From Acidimicrobiaceae bacterium (lineage in GTDB: Bacteria > Actinomycetota > Acidimicrobiia > Acidimicrobiales > RAAP-2): a stretch of DNA of 64,000 nt. This document shows positions 8,071-15,321 of this stretch, in pieces; position 1 is the first letter of the stretch, and each line of letters opens with the position of its first letter. Where the stretch lies: contig CANBVQ010000002.1 in assembly GCA_947372925.1 (NCBI GenBank), positions 38,573 through 102,572 on the forward strand. The letters are read 5' to 3'. Under the pieces are notes generated by a model. It searched no databases, was not told the DNA's origin, and saw only the letters and a list, made by a program, of their open reading frames with translations. A program made the position numbers and the translations under genes.

Positions 8071-9137
8071 TTGACTCCTCCAAATGCTTCGAGAACAATT
8101 TCCACGTCACGACGGCTGATACCCGAGACGGTTTCAAACCCATTCAACCCTGGCAGAACAAACGTTAGATCGTGGTGGGCCTTCTTATCTTTCGCCATGG
8201 CATTGATCAGGGCGTCAATAGAGAGGCCCTGAGGCAACTCAGCGTGCAGCCCGAAGACACTGAGTGCTTCGTCGTGGCTCGCCACTGCATCATCGCCAAC
8301 ACGGCCCAGATGGCGGGCGAGACGCACCGCAAACGCCAACCCAATGGCGACGGCCTCGCCGTGACGAATATCAAGCTCCTGGCCGCCAAGTTCTAGTGCT
8401 TCAATCGCGTGGGCCAACGTGTGGCCATAGTTCAAGAGGGCGCGCAGGCCGCCTTCGCGCTCATCGGCCGACACGATGCGGGCCTTTAGCTCAACGGCCA
8501 AGAGAACCTGGTCCTCCAACGAGAGGGCTGACATCATTGGAGGTGTCAAGCCATCAAGGAGGCAGCACTTCACGATTTCACCGCGACCGTTGAGAATCTC
8601 TCGGGGTGGAAGTGTTTCGAGGAAGTCGAGATCACAGAGGACAGCGAGGGGTTGATGGAAGGCGCCCATCAAGTTCTTCCCCGTCACCAGATTGACGGCC
8701 GTCTTGCCCCCAATGGCGGCATCAACTTGGGCTACAAGCGACGTAGCAACGTGGACGACTGCAATTCCACGGAGATAGACCGCCGCGGCGAATCCCGCCA
8801 AATCGGTGACCGCCCCACCGCCAACACCGACCACCACGTCGTGACGTGAGAGTTCGAGCTTGGAAAACTCCGTACAGAGGCGTTCAACCTGAGCTGCCGA
8901 CTTGGCCTCTTCGCCATCGGGCACGGTGATGGTCGTAGTGGGCAGTCCAGTTTCAAAATCGGCCCAAGGTTGGCCGAGGAGCGACTCCGAGGTGACAAGT
9001 ACGGCCCGTGCGGCTCGAGGCGCTTTAGCGGCGATGGCCTCAGCCAGCTGGTGACGCACACCATGCCCCACGACAACCATGTAGGAGCGATCGGCGAGCA
9101 GAACTGGAACCTTCATGCCTGTCATATTCTCACGCAT
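8067..9137 (-). CDS. aroB: 3-dehydroquinate synthase
   Basis: Converts DAHP to 3-dehydroquinate using NAD+ and a divalent metal. Visible family blocks: PDGEEAKSAAQVERL, VGVGGGAVTDLAGFAAAVYLRGI (NAD-binding glycine-rich loop), the K and N residues of GGKTAVNLVTGKNLMGAFHQP, and NYGHTLAHAIE with a metal-ligand histidine. At 356 aa it is normal length. The annotated start overlaps aroK by 16 bases. An internal ATG at 9116 (MKVPVLLADRS) aligns better with family N-termini and is a real alternative. Neither has a strong ribosome site. Confidence 0.96.
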   Translation of the reverse strand: MRENMTGMKVPVLLADRSYMVVVGHGVRHQLAEAIAAKAPRAARAVLVTSESLLGQPWADFETGLPTTTITVPDGEEAKSAAQVERLCTEFSKLELSRHDVVVGVGGGAVTDLAGFAAAVYLRGIAVVHVATSLVAQVDAAIGGKTAVNLVTGKNLMGAFHQPLAVLCDLDFLETLPPREILNGRGEIVKCCLLDGLTPPMMSALSLEDQVLLAVELKARIVSADEREGGLRALLNYGHTLAHAIEALELGGQELDIRHGEAVAIGLAFAVRLARHLGRVGDDAVASHDEALSVFGLHAELPQGLSIDALINAMAKDKKAHHDLTFVLPGLNGFETVSGISRRDVEIVLEAFGGVK

Positions 9138-9616
9138 TCAAGAACGTGCTCAACCACTTCACCCAGAGAACCATTGGCATCAATCTGCGTAGTGGCAACT
9201 TCGCGATACCAAGCCTCACGCTCGTTACGCAATTGACCTAGACGTTGAGCCAAATCGCCAGCCAACAAAGGCCTGTCCCCCGCCTGGGCTCGCCTCATCA
9301 ACACGTCGACATCGGCGTCCAGCCAAACAACCATCGGCTCCCGCTTCAAGAGATCACGACACTCTTCAGTTACGACTACCCCGCCGCCGGTAGCAATGAC
9401 GATGTCCTCTTCGAGCAAGGTGCGTAGTAGCGCCAACTCAATGGCTCGAAAGGCTGGTTCGCCCTGCTCGCGAATGATGTCCGGGGCGGACGCTCCCACC
9501 TGGCTCGAGATAGCGGCATCGAGGTCGACGAAGCTGATCTGCAGGGCGCCGGCTACCGCCGGGCCCACCGTGGACTTACCTACGCCCGGGAGTCCTACTA
9601 AGACAATCCGGGCCAC
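9122..9616 (-). CDS. aroK: Shikimate kinase
   Basis: Phosphorylates shikimate at the 3-position with ATP. The P-loop is GLPGVGKST (K14, S15), followed by the family FVDLDAAI with the Mg-binding Asp, the GEPAFRAIE motif, ATGGGVV, and the lid region RPLLAG. At 164 aa it is standard length. It lies 2 bases downstream of aroC and overlaps aroB by 16 bases, consistent with coupled translation in the shikimate operon. Confidence 0.96.
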   Translation of the reverse strand: MARIVLVGLPGVGKSTVGPAVAGALQISFVDLDAAISSQVGASAPDIIREQGEPAFRAIELALLRTLLEEDIVIATGGGVVVTEECRDLLKREPMVVWLDADVDVLMRRAQAGDRPLLAGDLAQRLGQLRNEREAWYREVATTQIDANGSLGEVVEHVLECVRI

Positions 9617-9618
9617 GA

Positions 9619-10809
9619 CTACTCGGGTCGAGCAGCGCTCGGGGTCTCACCCATGTGCTGGAGATAGTTATCGGCGTTCCGCTTGAACTCGGCGACAGAG
9701 TCGCCTCCGAATTTGCGCAGCGCTTCGCTAGCGAGCACGAGGGCCGTCATCGCCTCGGCGATAACTCCCAAAGCCGGTACGGCAGTCACGTCGGTGCGCT
9801 CCTTGAAGGAGACCGTTGACTCGCCAGTGGACACATCGACCGTCTCAAGTACTGGTCGGTTCAGTGAGGCCAAGGGCTTCATGGAGACGCGCGCAATTAG
9901 CGGGGCTCCACTCGTCATGCCGCCTTCCAGGCCGCCGGCGTGGTCGGTGCGGCGCATGAAGCCACCGCTGGAGTGCGCGCTGGTATCAACCGCAATGGCG
10001 TCGTGAGCGACCGATCCGCGCTGCGTGGCCTGAGCCATGCCGTCACCAATCTCTACGGCCTTAACCGCTTGAATGCTCATGAGTGCTCCGGCGAGCAGCC
10101 CGTCCATCTTGCGGTCCCAGTGCACGTGACTACCGAGTCCGGCGGGTACGCCGTACGCGATTACCTCGGCGACGCCACCGAGGGAGTCGCCCTCTTTCGC
10201 CGCTGCCTTGATTTCCGTAATCATCGCCGCTTCAACCTCGGGGTTATTGCAACGAACTTCACTCTCGTCAATACGATTGAGATCCTTGGCTCCAGGTCGA
10301 TCTTGTGAATCACTGGCGACCGCACCAATGCGAACCACGTGACTCACGATGTCGATACCCAGCTCGGCGAGTAAGGCTTTAGCCAATGCTCCGGCCGCGA
10401 CGCGGGCGGTCGTCTCACGGGCACTCGCACGCTCCAGGACATCACGGGCATCGTCGAAGCCGTACTTCTGCATGCCGACGAGATCGGCGTGACCAGGACG
10501 AGGGGCCGTCAATTTGGTCGTCGGCGTGCCGGGTGCGACCGACATCTCCACTTCCCACTTAGGCCACTCCGTATTGAGAATCTCGATTGCCACGGGCGAT
10601 CCCAAGGTCCGACCGTGGCGGACACCACCGGTAATACGAATTTCGTCACGTTCAAAACGCATGCGTGGGCCGCGGCCATAGCCGAGACGGCGTCGGGCAA
10701 GCTGGTCCCCGATTTGCTCCACCGAAATAGGTAGTCCGGCCGGAAGACCTTCGACAATGACGGTCAATGACGGGCCGTGGCTTTCGCCGGCAGTTAGAAA
10801 GCGCAACAT
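9619..10809 (-). CDS. aroC: Chorismate synthase
   Basis: Uses reduced FMN to convert EPSP to chorismate, the precursor of aromatic amino acids and of menaquinone, whose genes lie downstream in this window. Signatures are AGESHGPSL near the N-terminus, RRRLGYGRGPRM, RHGRTLGSPVAI, and the C-terminal MRRTDHAGGLEGGMTSG block. At 396 aa it matches the long actinobacterial form. It is the first gene of aroC-aroK-aroB-aroQ. The ATG at 10809 is supported by a TAGGCT hexamer six bases upstream and by the absence of a ribosome site, which suggests a leaderless operon mRNA. Confidence 0.97.
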   Translation of the reverse strand: MLRFLTAGESHGPSLTVIVEGLPAGLPISVEQIGDQLARRRLGYGRGPRMRFERDEIRITGGVRHGRTLGSPVAIEILNTEWPKWEVEMSVAPGTPTTKLTAPRPGHADLVGMQKYGFDDARDVLERASARETTARVAAGALAKALLAELGIDIVSHVVRIGAVASDSQDRPGAKDLNRIDESEVRCNNPEVEAAMITEIKAAAKEGDSLGGVAEVIAYGVPAGLGSHVHWDRKMDGLLAGALMSIQAVKAVEIGDGMAQATQRGSVAHDAIAVDTSAHSSGGFMRRTDHAGGLEGGMTSGAPLIARVSMKPLASLNRPVLETVDVSTGESTVSFKERTDVTAVPALGVIAEAMTALVLASEALRKFGGDSVAEFKRNADNYLQHMGETPSAARPE

Positions 10810-10815
10810 AGGTAG

Positions 10816-10821
10816 AGCCTA
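10816..10821 (-). promoter_or_regulatory. Leaderless -10 element of the aro operon
   Basis: TAGGCT on the minus strand, exactly six bases before the aroC ATG; there is no purine-rich ribosome site between. Confidence 0.5.
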
Positions 10822-10849
10822 GTAAAAAACGGCTCGCGGACCCGAAGGT

Positions 10850-11497
10850 CTAACGCTCGTAGAAGGGATTTGAGCCTGAGTCGTGGTCTGTGACGTCAAC
10901 GACTCCGACGAGCACGGGAATCTCTTCCTTCAGCGTCGTCTCAATACCCTGCGAGAGCGTCATGCGGCTCATGGCGCATCCCTGGCATCCGCCGGAGAGG
11001 CGGACGTAGGCAATCTTCTCGTCGTCGTCGAGAGCCACCAGGTCGGCACGACCACCGTGGGATGCGATGGAGGGGTTGATGGCAGCCTCGAGAACTTCGA
11101 GCGCCTTCACGGCCAGAGCGCCACCGAGGCCCTTGGCCAAAATGTCAGCCGGAACTCCGGGGTTCATCTCTTCGGAGGTTGGCGAGTTGGGGTTGACCAG
11201 CACGAGTCCGCCGCCGTTGTCGTCGGAGAACTCGAGTCGAGATCCGCGGAGACGGGCCGCGCTCTTCACGGGCACAACAATCGTGATGTCTCCGTCGAGG
11301 ACAATCTCTACGGGCTCTTCGAGTCCATCTTTGTCCTGGAAGAAGAGGTCGTATGAGTAGCCCGCACCACGCACGCCGGTCACTTCGACCCAGAGGCCCA
11401 GTGAGTCGTGATTCTCTTCATTAGCCAACGCGTCCATCACGATGGTTCGCGCTTCGGGCGTCAGGGTAATTAGGGGCGTGGACTCTGATGTGGTCAT
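10850..11497 (-). CDS. NfuA-type iron-sulfur cluster carrier
   Basis: A 215-aa protein with the two-domain NfuA layout. Residues about 10-100 resemble an A-type (IscA/ErpA) scaffold but lack its three cysteines, as in NfuA itself. Residues about 125-205 are a NifU C-terminal domain with the cluster-binding CxxC in GGCQGCAMS. It probably delivers Fe-S clusters to client proteins. The ATG at 11497 is chosen over the upstream start at 11518 because a TAGACT hexamer lies 7 bases before it (leaderless pattern). It is divergent from the cysteine-rich gene at 11553; their -10 elements are 30 bases apart. Confidence 0.85.
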   Translation of the reverse strand: MTTSESTPLITLTPEARTIVMDALANEENHDSLGLWVEVTGVRGAGYSYDLFFQDKDGLEEPVEIVLDGDITIVVPVKSAARLRGSRLEFSDDNGGGLVLVNPNSPTSEEMNPGVPADILAKGLGGALAVKALEVLEAAINPSIASHGGRADLVALDDDEKIAYVRLSGGCQGCAMSRMTLSQGIETTLKEEIPVLVGVVDVTDHDSGSNPFYER

Positions 11498-11504
11498 GAG
11501 TGAA

Positions 11505-11510
11505 AGTCTA
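11505..11510 (-). promoter_or_regulatory. Leaderless -10 element of the NfuA-type gene
   Basis: TAGACT on the minus strand, seven bases before the ATG at 11497. It excludes the longer reading starting at 11518, whose start codon would lie upstream of the predicted transcript. Confidence 0.45.
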
Positions 11511-11540
11511 AAGGTCACCTATCTCGCAGAAAACAACTAC

Positions 11541-11546
11541 TAACTT
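11541..11546 (+). promoter_or_regulatory. Leaderless -10 element for the gene at 11553
   Basis: TAACTT, six bases before GTG at 11553, with no ribosome site. Confidence 0.5.
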
Positions 11547-11552
11547 GGCATC

Positions 11553-12278
11553 GTGAGTGAAGCACCCCTAAAAGCCCATGAATGGATCAGTTTTGAAGAT
11601 GCCGACGAGGAGCGCACGTGGGTCTTTGACGTCACGTTCCTAGAGAGCAACTGGACCTGCATATTTGGCAACGGATGCCAGGGAGTTCTCACCAGCCCCG
11701 CCGAAGAGCTAGTCCAAGGGTGCTGTAGCCATGGTGCCCACTTTGTTGACAAGCAAGACACCAAGCGTGTCGAGAAGGCCGCCAAGCGCCTCACGGCCGA
11801 CCAGTGGCAATTTAAGAACAAGGGCAAAGACGGGATTACTAAGACCGACAAGGATGGCGACACCACCACCAAGCTCGTCAAGGGTGCTTGCATCTTCTTG
11901 AACCGACCCGATTTCCACCGTGGTGCCGGATGCGCCCTTCACGTCTTGTCAATGGACACCGGGGAAAGTTACATTCCGCTGAAGCCCGAGGTCTGCTGGC
12001 AACTCCCCTTGCGCCGAGAAGAAGAAGTGGCTGATAACGGCCACATCACCTCCACCATCATGCAGTGGGACCGCAAGCACTGGGGCGAAGGCGGCGATGA
12101 ATTCCACTGGTGGTGCACCGAGTCACCTGACGCCTTCATCGGCAAGAGCCGGGTGGTCGATTCAATGAGTGAAGAAATTATTGCGATGGTCGGTCAAAAG
12201 ACGTACGACACATTGTTGAACTACTTAGCGGCACGACACGCAACTCCCGTGCCACACCCGGCTATTCGCCGGCGTTAG
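11553..12278 (+). CDS. Conserved cysteine-rich protein, possibly metal- or Fe-S-binding
   Basis: A soluble 241-aa protein. Cysteines cluster in four blocks: CIFGNGC (about residue 37-43), GCCSHGAHF (about 57), GACIFLNRPDFHRGAGCALH (about 112-130) and single cysteines near WQ and WWC further on. The paired CC and the spacing recall YkgJ/DUF3109-type metal-binding proteins, but I cannot assign a family with confidence. It contains many tryptophans and no membrane segment or signal. It faces the NfuA-type gene across a 55-base divergent promoter region, so an iron-sulfur link is plausible. Its stop codon overlaps that of the convergent gene at 12275. Confidence 0.75.
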   Translation: MSEAPLKAHEWISFEDADEERTWVFDVTFLESNWTCIFGNGCQGVLTSPAEELVQGCCSHGAHFVDKQDTKRVEKAAKRLTADQWQFKNKGKDGITKTDKDGDTTTKLVKGACIFLNRPDFHRGAGCALHVLSMDTGESYIPLKPEVCWQLPLRREEEVADNGHITSTIMQWDRKHWGEGGDEFHWWCTESPDAFIGKSRVVDSMSEEIIAMVGQKTYDTLLNYLAARHATPVPHPAIRRR

Positions 12279-12490
12279 TCCTCGGTACGAAGCGGATCTT
12301 CGTCGTCGCTGAACTGCGCACGGGGCAAGCCGCCAAGAATTTCTTCAAAACGGTCTTCTTCCGCACGGCACCACTCAGCGTGCACGTCTTCTGGCTCGGC
12401 TCCACACTCGTCACAGGCAACCGCCCGTGGACCAGTGGTGTGCTTCAATTCGCGTGCTTCGACGAAGCGACGGTGGCGACCCTTTTTCAC
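12275..12490 (-). CDS. Small protein with a CxxC...C zinc-ribbon-like motif
   Basis: A 71-aa basic-to-acidic protein starting VKKGRHRRFVEARELKHTTG, with CDECGAEPEDVHAEWC in the middle and an acidic tail (SDDEDPLRTED). A single CxxC plus one C/H could bind zinc. The GTG at 12490 is chosen because GAGGAG lies five bases upstream (12496-12501); the frame stays open further upstream to 12592, but that extension would run into the promoter of the neighbouring gene. Function unknown. The stop shares bases with the convergent gene. Confidence 0.65.
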   Translation of the reverse strand: MKKGRHRRFVEARELKHTTGPRAVACDECGAEPEDVHAEWCRAEEDRFEEILGGLPRAQFSDDEDPLRTED

Positions 12491-12591
12491 AACAACTCCT
12501 CGCTGGTCCCGCATATGGCAAGACGGAGACTGAGGAACAACGAAGTTCCGAACAGGCAGTCTACCGACTCGAGGTGACTTGACTGCGCCCA

Positions 12592-12597
12592 TAGCAT
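12592..12597 (+). promoter_or_regulatory. Leaderless -10 element for the gene at 12604
   Basis: TAGCAT, six bases before GTG at 12604; no ribosome site. Confidence 0.45.
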
Positions 12598-12603
12598 GGG
12601 ACC

Positions 12604-12828
12604 GTGGCTGAATCCTTTAATCCCCAAGACATGGTCCTTCGATTTCGCGAGCGTGCCGACGCCGTCCAGCGACGGGGCCTGCCGCCAATTGAGGGCGCCG
12701 ATCGCCAGCGTTTCATAGAGGCGGCGCGGCTCGACTTCCAGGACTACGCCATGATTGGTGACGCCACCGCCACACTCGAAGATGGCATTTTGCGACTCGA
12801 GATCGACCTGCGACCACCGAGCAACTAG
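12604..12828 (+). CDS. Small conserved hypothetical protein
   Basis: A 74-aa soluble protein (MAESFNPQDMVLRFRERADA at the N-terminus, ending LEIDLRPPSN). The helix-rich first half is followed by a short strand-like end. I have an impression of similar short proteins in other actinobacteria but no functional assignment. A GTG start is supported by TAGCAT six bases upstream. It ends one base before the convergent lipoprotein gene. Confidence 0.65.
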   Translation: MAESFNPQDMVLRFRERADAVQRRGLPPIEGADRQRFIEAARLDFQDYAMIGDATATLEDGILRLEIDLRPPSN

Positions 12829-12829
12829 C

Positions 12830-13279
12830 TCAGCGGGGGGTTCCGGTCCGACCAAGGACCCGGTAGAGACGAAGCATCCCGAAATAGAGATCGCCAAAGC
12901 CCTGACTAAAATTCTTAAGGGCGGCCGCCCTCTTGGCGGGGTTGGTCGCCGCTTCGTCACACTGTGTGGTGGCTGTCGCGAGGGTGTCGTACCCCTGGGC
13001 CAGGAGTTCGGTGGCCTGCGTGTCAGGAGTCGGCAGATGATCATTGGCTCCATGGATCTCAAGGTTGAGAACGCTGCAGAGCGTATGGAGATCGGCCTGC
13101 GTCGACGATGGTGCACGGAGATACTTCACCGTCTTACTGATGTCGGCGTGGAGGGCGTGGTACCCCTTGTCCTGATTCGCTTCATTCATCCACTTGACCG
13201 TTAGGGCTTTGGTGGTCGTCGTGCCACAACCCGCCAGGACCAGTCCGCAAACAACAATGATCGCTACGGTGCGCTTCAC
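12830..13279 (-). CDS. Putative lipoprotein of unknown function
   Basis: A 149-aa exported protein. The N-terminus MKRTVAIIVVCGLVLAGC has a basic n-region, a hydrophobic core and a lipobox (LAGC), so Cys18 should be lipidated by Lgt and cleaved by LspA (present in this window). The mature part is helical with two further cysteines (CSVLNL and TQCDEAA) that could pair. No family is recognised. The GTG start overlaps the tyrS stop by 4 bases (GTGA), so it is translationally coupled to tyrS. Confidence 0.75.
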   Translation of the reverse strand: MKRTVAIIVVCGLVLAGCGTTTTKALTVKWMNEANQDKGYHALHADISKTVKYLRAPSSTQADLHTLCSVLNLEIHGANDHLPTPDTQATELLAQGYDTLATATTQCDEAATNPAKRAAALKNFSQGFGDLYFGMLRLYRVLGRTGTPR

Positions 13280-14550
13280 GCGAGGACGACGAGGTGGGTC
13301 TGTCGACGACCACGGCGGAGCACTACGTAACGATCGTGGAGCACGTCAGAGAAATCAACGGTTTCGCGTTCGGCCTTGAGGTTGTTCAAATAGACCCCGC
13401 CCTGATCAATGAAACGTCGAGCCTCGCCTCGCGACGTCGCCAGGCCGGACTCCACCAAAAGATCGAGCAGTGGTGCGCCCTCCATGATGGCCTGGCGGCT
13501 CACCGTCGAAGACGGCGCATCGGCCATTACTTGCATCAGCGTTGCTTCATCGAGATCGCGAATCGCTTCGGAAAACAGTGCCCGACCGGCCTGCTCGGCG
13601 GCCTGGGCCACCTCACGACTGTGCACGTACGCCACGACTTCATTGGCGAGGGTTCGCTGCGCCAATCGCTCGTGCGCCCGCTCCTTGGTCGCCACGTCGA
13701 GCTCATTGATTTCATCGTGCGTGAGGAAGGTGAAGGATTTAAGGAGATGAATGACCAGGCTGTCTTCAGTATTCAAGAAGAACTGGTGCATCGCGAAGGG
13801 AGAAGTCATCTCGGGGTCGAGATACATCGCCCCCGACTCAGACTTACCGAACTTGGTGCCGTCCGACTTCACGAGGAGCGGCGAAGTCACGCCGAAGGCT
13901 GAGCCGCCGGCCACCTTGCGAACAAGTTCGGCGCCCATGGTGATATTGCCCCACTGGTCGGAACCTCCGAGCTGCATGGTGCAACCATGTGCCTGATACA
14001 GGTGGAGGAAGTCGTACGCCTGGAGCAGCATGTAGGAAAACTCAGTGAATGAGATTCCCACGTCGGGCCGATCAAGGCGACTCTTCACGGAGTCCTTGGC
14101 AATCATCTGATTCACCGTGAAGTGCTTTCCGGTATCGCGCAGGAAATCAGTGAGAGAAATAGTGGTTAACCAGTCAGCGTTGTTAAGCAACAGGGCCTGA
14201 CTCGAACCCGCGGTTGACGAGAAATCCAGGAACTTTTCTAACTGTCGACGGATACCGGACACATTCTCCTGAAGCTCATCCATGGAGAGCAGCTGACGCT
14301 CCGTGGCCTTGTGGCTAGGGTCGCCAATGAGCCCCGTTCCCCCACCGGCTAGGGCGATGGGGCGATTTCCCGCGAGCTGGAGTCGGCGCATGCTCGTCAG
14401 TTGGAGCAGGTTTCCGAGGTGTAGAGATTTTGCGGTGGGATCAAATCCGGCGTAGAGCGTGACGGCTCCAGCATCCAACTGGCCAAAGATGGCCTCATCT
14501 GTGAACTGGTGAAGAATGTTGCGAAATTCCCAGTCTTCCCGAATACCCAT
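13276..14550 (-). CDS. tyrS: Tyrosyl-tRNA synthetase
   Basis: A class I aminoacyl-tRNA synthetase charging tRNA-Tyr, 424 aa. It shows the HIGH-like motif (LHLGN), the KMSKS-like KFGKSESGAMYLD, the tyrosine-binding blocks YAGFDPTAKSLHLG and QLGGSDQWGNI, and a C-terminal S4 RNA-binding domain (LVESGLATSRGEARRFIDQGGVYLN). The ATG at 14550 is chosen because TACACT lies six bases before it; a TTG at 14556 would fall between the -10 and the start. It is 30 bases downstream of ccdA but has its own promoter. Confidence 0.97.
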   Translation of the reverse strand: MGIREDWEFRNILHQFTDEAIFGQLDAGAVTLYAGFDPTAKSLHLGNLLQLTSMRRLQLAGNRPIALAGGGTGLIGDPSHKATERQLLSMDELQENVSGIRRQLEKFLDFSSTAGSSQALLLNNADWLTTISLTDFLRDTGKHFTVNQMIAKDSVKSRLDRPDVGISFTEFSYMLLQAYDFLHLYQAHGCTMQLGGSDQWGNITMGAELVRKVAGGSAFGVTSPLLVKSDGTKFGKSESGAMYLDPEMTSPFAMHQFFLNTEDSLVIHLLKSFTFLTHDEINELDVATKERAHERLAQRTLANEVVAYVHSREVAQAAEQAGRALFSEAIRDLDEATLMQVMADAPSSTVSRQAIMEGAPLLDLLVESGLATSRGEARRFIDQGGVYLNNLKAERETVDFSDVLHDRYVVLRRGRRQTHLVVLA

Positions 14551-14556
14551 AGTCAA

Positions 14557-14562
14557 AGTGTA
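14557..14562 (-). promoter_or_regulatory. Leaderless -10 element of tyrS
   Basis: TACACT on the minus strand, six bases before the tyrS ATG at 14550. Confidence 0.5.
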
Positions 14563-14580
14563 GAAGACGCCTGTTGAGAA

Positions 14581-15321
14581 TTAGAGCGGAGGTGTCGTCG
14601 TCGGCAGGAGATCTTGAACCCAGTGAATGATCGTGGGCCACCAGCCCGCGATTTCGCTTACCCCGAGGGCGATCAGAAAGATTCCGCCGATCATTCCGAT
14701 GAGCTGACCCTTTCGACGCAAGGCACCGGAAACTCCCGTGGCCCACTCGCTTGCAATGGCCGCCACCACGAACGGCGCACCCAATCCCAAGCAGTAGATG
14801 AAGGCCAGGCCCGTCCCCCGCCACGCAGTCGAAGTACTCGAAGTTGCCGCCAGGCCCATAATCGCACCCAACGTGGGGCCAATACACGGGGTCCAACCAA
14901 GAGCGAAGAGCAGCCCCAAGACAAAGGCGCCAACCAGAGTCGCTCGTGGCAGAAAGTGGCTGCGCCGTTCGCGCTGCAGGAAACCGAGTGGTAGCCATCC
15001 GGCAAAAAAGAGGCCGAGCAGGACAGTCACACTTCCGAAAATGATCTCCAGGCCACGATGGTGAGATCGCAAGAGCTGACCGAGGCCGCCGAAGAGATAT
15101 CCGAAGGTAAGAAAGACCACCGTGAAGCCCAGCACAAAACTGAGCGAGCCGAGCACCGCTCGGCCCCGCGAGGCCTTGGCGCTGCCTTGACCCATCACTC
15201 CCCCGAGGAAACCGAGGTATCCCGGAAGCAGCGGCAGTACGCACGGCGAGAGAAAGGAGACCAGGCCGGCCGCAAAGGCCACCGGGGCCGCCGCAAAGAA
15301 ACTGCCGGCCAATCCAATCAT
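14581..15321 (-). CDS. ccdA: CcdA-type thiol-disulfide transporter for cytochrome c biogenesis
   Basis: A 246-aa membrane protein of the DsbD/CcdA family that carries reducing equivalents from cytoplasmic thioredoxin to the outside, keeping apocytochrome or SCO-type cysteines reduced. Six hydrophobic helices are visible. The two active cysteines sit in the repeated motifs SFLSPCVLPLLPGY (first helix) and GWTPCIGPTLGA (fourth helix). The start overlaps the menD stop by 4 bases. A C-terminal TTTTPPL tail is odd but short. No ResA/CcsAB partner genes lie beside it here. Confidence 0.92.
   Translation of the reverse strand: MIGLAGSFFAAAPVAFAAGLVSFLSPCVLPLLPGYLGFLGGVMGQGSAKASRGRAVLGSLSFVLGFTVVFLTFGYLFGGLGQLLRSHHRGLEIIFGSVTVLLGLFFAGWLPLGFLQRERRSHFLPRATLVGAFVLGLLFALGWTPCIGPTLGAIMGLAATSSTSTAWRGTGLAFIYCLGLGAPFVVAAIASEWATGVSGALRRKGQLIGMIGGIFLIALGVSEIAGWWPTIIHWVQDLLPTTTPPL

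Noticed and set aside
12487..13116. A 209-codon minus-strand frame across two real small genes
   Set aside because: It overlaps the lipoprotein and the 74-aa gene in other frames and has an Arg/Ser/Pro composition typical of a shadow.
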